From contig JAODTK010001210.1 of assembly GCA_026419785.1 (NCBI GenBank), positions 62,001 through 126,000 on the forward strand: 64,000 nt of DNA, written 5' to 3'. Positions 58,751-64,000 of this stretch are shown piece by piece. The notes beneath the pieces were generated by a model, which worked only from the letters and a program-made list of their open reading frames with translations, was not told where the DNA came from and made no database searches. Source of the stretch: Sclerodactyla briareus. Taxonomy: Eukaryota; Echinodermata; Holothuroidea; Dendrochirotida; Sclerodactylidae. Made by a program: the position numbers and the translations under genes. The number at the start of each line of letters is the position of its first letter. Positions within the stretch are counted from its first letter, which is position 1.

Positions 58751-60565
58751 TGAGAGGACATTACAGCTCATGATTCCTCTACCGAGCTTGTTTCCAACCA
58801 ATTTGCCAATTTCTTCACTGAGAAAATTATGACCTGATGCAAGGGAGCTGCAGCAACCCTCCTGCTAGAAACCGTCCGCCAGATCCAGTCCCTATCTCGC
58901 GTACTTCAGAAGTTCAGTGAATTATCCACTGATAAAGTTCGAAGTGTCATGAAGACGCTCCACGAGACTGAACTTTAGATCATATTCCGTCCCCCCTCTT
59001 GGTTAAGTGCATAGACGCTGTTCTGCCGTTATCACGGACATCGGAAATCGCTCTCTTGTTTTTGGTACAGTTCCTGACATGCTCAAAACAGCGTAATGTT
59101 GTTCCGATTTTGAAGACACAAACAACTTGGACAAGGACACAACTCAGCAAGTACCGTCCGTAAAGCGTGCTAACCCTTTCTCCTCCAAAGTCATTGAACG
59201 CTGCTGTGTTTCTGCCACGTTGACAGAACTACTCAAACAGGAAAAACTGTACGTCCACCATTCAATTCTGCCTATCGCCATGCGTACGGCATTGAAAACG
59301 GCTCTCCTTAAAGTTATTAATGATCTACTTGGTTGCCTCTGAACAAAAATCGTCAGGATTCTATTATTATTTTTCTTGATATGACCGCTGCTTGGACACA
59401 ATCGATCACTGTATCCTAGTGGCATCGTCTCCAGACCAGGTATGGTATTGTTGGGTCTGCTCTGAGCTGGGTCATTCAAGTCTTATTGCGCCAATAGGGA
59501 ACGCAGTCGGTTGCCATTGGCAACTCGGTTTCACACTCGCACTGTCTACATCGCGGTTGTTTTCCACAAGGTTCTTGTCTAGGTGCTCCTTATACACATT
59601 TTATACCAGTCCATCAGGCGACATTATCAACTCCCACGGCGTCAATCACATGGTTTCGCCGACGCCACTCAACGTATAAATTTTCATTAAAGACGCCGAA
59701 CGCACTTCTGCCATGCAGCTACCGAGCGCTGTCGTTTCTGAGTCATGGATGGGCAGCTGCTAACATGCTAAAGGTAAATTCAGCAAAGACTCAACTGATC
59801 CATGTCTCCTCTAAGTTTTGTAATTCTGATCCCATTCCACCACTCCATGGTGGCGGATCTTTGGTGTAACCCAGTCCCGACGCCCAAGGAAACCTTGGTG
59901 TTCTATTGATAGCAAGCGGACCTCAAAAACGCATGTGCGTAAAGCGTATCAAGGCTGGCTGGTTCGGTGTTAACCAGATCGGGAAAATCAGAAATACCTT
60001 GACCAATTCCTCCTCAGAACGCTCGCACACTCGTTCGTTTCATTCCCGCCTCGATTCTGCAATGGCATACTCTTTGACTCTCCTGCCTTCCGAAACTAAG
60101 AAACGGCAAAAAACATTCAGAATTGCGGCCGCCAGAATGGTCACCAGACACCTCCAAGACATAAATCACAACGGTTATTGAGGGATCTTCACTGGCTCCC
60201 TGTCACGGCTCGTATCTCTTCAAACTTTACTCACCATGTTTAAGATCTCAAGAGCATCGGCCCAACCAAAGTTACCTGGCAGACCTTGATTGAGCCGTTA
60301 TCCCTTACACGCACTCTGCGTTTGTCCTCTCGCAACTTATATATCAAAAAAAAGAACGCATACTAAAACTTATGGTAACAAGGCTTTTGTCTCGGGCAGG
60401 ACCATCTCTTGGAATAGCCTACGACGACTTCGGTCGGCACAGTGTTGACTCCTCATTCAAGAAGAAGCTGAAAACTTTCAGCTTCCGTAAACTGTTGACC
60501 TTTTCCCTCTTTCTTAAGCGCTTTGAGGCTTGCGTAAGGGCTATATAAGCACCACATGATTATTA
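58690..60565 (+). mobile_element. Degraded non-LTR retrotransposon (CR1/L2-like)
   Basis: Multiple frames hold pieces of a reverse transcriptase in order: FANFFTEKI, DHIPSPLLVKCIDAVLP, KYRPV...SKVIERCC, LLKQEKLYVHHS, then LDMTAA, DTIDHCI, GCFPQGSCLGALLYTFYTSP and a damaged catalytic box (FADA in place of x-A-D-D). Downstream come AGWFGVNQIGKIRN, AAARMVTR, HWLPVTARI and KKKLKTFSFRKL, the usual C-terminal region of this group. Stops and shifts are abundant, so it is dead. The 3' end has the GGGCTATATAAGCAC tail and a TTATTATT run. Confidence 0.85.
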
Positions 60566-63500
60566 TTATGCGCGCACACACGCGGCCTCATACCGTATTT
60601 GAAAAATAAATCCGTCCAGTCGAAAACTCGATCCGCATTACGATGATATCTAAAAGTATTATATGGAATGTTACTGGTGTGGTAGGGTGACGACGTCGAA
60701 ACTCCTAGTCGAACTCCTATCTTCATGTGGGATGCCTCATATTAAGCTTTGAATCCGTTTTCAAAAAACCAGATTATACTAGAGAAGGTCGGGTTTTTTT
60801 TAATATGTTGAAGTAACTGTGGGCTCAGAAAAAAAACAAAACATGGTAAGACTTGCTTCAGGGTATAACACTGGCCTGGTTATCAACAGACAACTAGTCC
60901 GGGTAAGCCAGACCACTGAACACATTGATGCAGGGCTCTGCATATGCTATAATGTTATACAGGCACCCTCGATGCGATTACAGGAGGAATTCCACCTCCA
61001 CCCCCCCATACCTCACCCCCTACCCTCGGCCCGGCGGCTTTGCGCGATTATGTGAATTCCGAGAATCTGTCGAATCGGTTGATAAATTGCGTAGTACATA
61101 CCACGAGCCTAATGTTTCCCAACATCTACGGGCCATCGGTAGCCTATTACTGGAATAAGTTCCGATGAATACACTGACCTTGCATTGCATTCCGCCCGGA
61201 ATATTCTCGAAGTTCTTCTGTGGATAATATGTCACGCCCCTGTGAAAATGCTGGCAAATAGAGAAATTATCTTCATAAGCGATTATGTTTTGCATGGCGC
61301 CATGAACTACATCCTTCGCTGAATGCGACCCGTTTTGGCTATTTTTGCATTCAGTTTATTTCTACGGTTATTCTATTCGTATATAATGCCTCGCTGACGT
61401 ATAGTTCTCGCATATACCATTTCTTCATCAGTACATCGGAAGAGAACAATTTAATGTGACTTCGTTTGTCGAGCGTTTACGGATAGCCGTGTGTTTTCCT
61501 CAATTCCCCTGACTTCAATAGAACGTTATAGGCTCGCCATGTCCTTACTACATAGGCAGGGTCGTCTATTTGCAGAATATTCAATGATTTCGCTCTCTGT
61601 ATTCGTACCACGCATCTTAAGAGTACATTTTTGCGATCTGTAAACTGAATCGATGGAAAGGAAGGAAGGCAATTACGCCCCTGAGGACATTAATATAAAA
61701 AAAGATTTTCAGCGTTGATCACGGTATTCGGCTCGCTCGATGAAACAGTGGTACTGAAGACCGGACGATGTGACGTTTCTACAAAGTGAGACGCACAACA
61801 TCCCCCCCCCCCAAAAAAAAAAAGAAAAAAAAAAGATTGCAAACTGCATAATGTTCAAAGAAAAAACAAAATAACACTCTGTGGAGCACTAGGGATATTT
61901 AAAATATTGATCATGATTTGGCTGCGAGCCAATGTCCAGCAAATAATGGTAAAATCGATTAATCGGATGTGTTGGCAACAATTTCCCTTTACTCGTTACA
62001 AGGGTCACTGAGTCTGCCTTGAATTGGATTGTCCAATAAATAAGACGTCGTTTAAGCAGGTGCCTGGATGTGGCCCCCGGGATCCGTCACGTCCAGGACA
62101 TGTTGCGCCTCGTGGGAACCAATAGGTTATTTAATACATGCATACACATGTTTGCGTTGCCCATCGCGATATGAGCTAATACGTCACATCGTATGAATTG
62201 CTTATCCAATCGCTACCTCAAGTTTCCTGTGGTTAGTGGTGGATTACACTTGAACTTTCAGTAGTAGCCCTCTGTCCAAATTACAGAACGTCATATCTTT
62301 TTCTATCGGTATTGGGTTTCAAGTACCTATCTAGCCGCCGCGACCGAGGAGATTGGTCTTGGCAGATGAGTACAAAGTGTGGGCCATGCAAATGCTGCTG
62401 CGATATTCGATGATAACAGCTGCAAAACCTCTACTGAACCGTTTGAAAAAAAGTTGTGGGTTAGAAAGTTATTGAAACTTGGTTACGCCCAATGATCCGA
62501 GCCATCCTCGGACGAAAGTTTGAGATTTGAGTAACAGCAGAGGAGGTTTCTCAAAACGATGATAGCTAATGTTACAACATGCGGTCATCTTGAATAGGGT
62601 TCCATTGAAACGACGTTGTTTAGACTTTCAGGGAATGCCACATTGGCACAATTGTCATGGCTTACTCAGCGGAGAGCAGCTTGCCACAAAAGGGAGGAGA
62701 AAGGAGGGGCCATGATTTAATTTCTTGTTGAGTTTAGGATCTTTCAATTATCTCCTGAATATCTTTCACAATAGGCAAAGGACTGACTGGAGGAAGATAT
62801 AAACTAACACCTATTAACAATATATATCGCGAATTGGATCCGGCTACATCCCTCCCTATTAGCCAATCAATGCAATTTATGGTTCCTAGACACAGACTGG
62901 TGCATATATGAGCAGGAAACAGCTTGCCAAACCGAACAATTAAAAAATTGTTGGTCATTTGAATGTGTGTTCAATATTTCTTGGTCACTTGGGTCATGGT
63001 GGAGGGTGAACCCCCCAAACCCTCCGTGCTACGCCACTGGAACAAATGATACTGCAGTATGGGTAGCCCGTGGCTGGAAAGGGGGACAATTAGAAATAAG
63101 GCTGTGGAACTGAACTTTTAAGCATGCATAGAGGTAAAACCCTTCAATTGCAATGCCAAGAACAATTAACACTGCTTGCGGATTACTTCGCAAATATTCA
63201 ATGTCATTTGATTGATGAACACATTTCCTAGCAATCGAGTCTCAGTTTCAGGGTTTCGGGGAACTGTCAACTGTTTACGAAGGTCCACGGGAGCTTTCAA
63301 CTATAAATGTGTTACAGAGACACCGTTTCCGACATTTACACGACAACTGGACAAGCTGGACAAGTTGCGCCGAGTTCACAGTTTATAGTGCCCTTCAATC
63401 AGTCACAAATAAAAATCAGATTATGCAGTTAAGGAACGGATTGCCATGGCGATGAAAACAAATTATTGGAAAGGAGAGAATCGTTGAACTCGTGTACAAG

Positions 63501-64000
63501 CGGTGTGATTCTACCCAGGTTCGTTATAGTTCATTAGCGATACCACCTAACCGCCCGTGGCCCCTTGTTTGCAGATGCGTTGGCAACAATAGCGATCAAA
63601 ATTGTTCATGACGACAAAGAAATAACAATAACTGGACTGCCGTATGCGCTACTAGCTGATAGCTTAGTGTAGTCTTAGTCAGATAGATATATTGTAAATC
63701 GAAGACTGTAATTTGCAATGGCGCAACCGCGGAAAGGGGGGGGGGGGGGGTCGGAGAGAGAGCGAGAGTGGGGGGGGGGGCGTGACCACACCAATTTAAT
63801 TGCCTCCATACATCATGGCTTTCTTTTTCTCACTTTCACAAATTGCTCTTTGTTGCTCTTCACTCTCAACATGTCTTGTGGTTGCACCTTCATCTATTTT
63901 GCTTCACTTTTGCTCCTCAAAAAATTACATGAAGTATTTCGATTAATCATTCGGCGGGGCTATTGTTCATTATTTTTTTTTTTCAACTAGTCAGCAAATA
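60566..64000. other. Right end, no gene recognised
   Basis: Contains partial dispersed repeats (62395-63040) and G-homopolymers near 63737 and 63770. Open frames are short and without motifs. Confidence 0.45.
62395..63040 (+). repeat. Dispersed element ending in TACGCCACTG, copies 2 and 3
   Basis: Two partial copies, at about 62395-62490 and 62840-63040, of the family seen at 32570-32815, in the same orientation. Confidence 0.6.

Overview
The window reads as nuclear DNA of an invertebrate animal, most likely a marine non-vertebrate deuterostome (echinoderm, hemichordate or lancelet). The evidence is short exons with GT/AG borders, introns of 0.3-6 kb, CA and TA microsatellites, long G/C homopolymers, a degraded CR1/L2-like retrotransposon and many small dispersed repeats. 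There is no operon structure and I found no rRNA, tRNA or CRISPR array. The group placement is inference.

The main content is one large minus-strand gene running from about 52.5 kb down to 15.8 kb. Its exons encode an ADAMTS protease in the order prodomain, metalloprotease (HExxHxxGxxHD), disintegrin-like, central TSP1, Cys-rich, spacer, eleven further TSP1 repeats, CUB1, CUB2, stop. A spacer followed by TSP1 repeats and two C-terminal CUB domains is the ADAMTS13 (von Willebrand factor-cleaving protease) architecture, and spacer, Cys-rich and CUB1 residues also follow ADAMTS13. It differs from the vertebrate enzyme in having 12 rather than 8 TSP1 units, a longer prodomain, and a tandem-duplicated active-site exon whose extra copy lacks the conserved zinc-motif glycine and the Met-turn methionine.

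The left end (about 3.4-10.9 kb, plus strand) carries scattered exons of a second gene converging on the first. The pieces recall MSP/ASH-type ciliary proteins (HYDIN/CFAP65 group), but that identity is weak. Between the two genes (10.9-15.8 kb) I see no gene.

Many exons of both genes carry one- or two-base frame breaks, often next to short homopolymers, while nearly every splice site is intact. This looks more like unpolished long-read assembly error than a decayed pseudogene, though the latter cannot be excluded from sequence alone.

The rest is repeats: an oligomeric family at 0.9-2.9 kb, a 20-bp minisatellite inside a local duplication at 7.4-8.4 kb, a ~500-bp direct repeat pair (10.0 and 46.9 kb), a ~175-bp tandem array at 16.5-17.1 kb next to an X-box-containing repeat, a MITE-like inverted repeat at 44.2 kb, a ~345-bp tandem family at 52.8-54.2 kb, a LINE at 58.7-60.6 kb and a second partial LINE/SINE tail at 56.8 kb. 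I found no first exon, signal peptide or promoter for the protease; they probably lie upstream of 52.5 kb.
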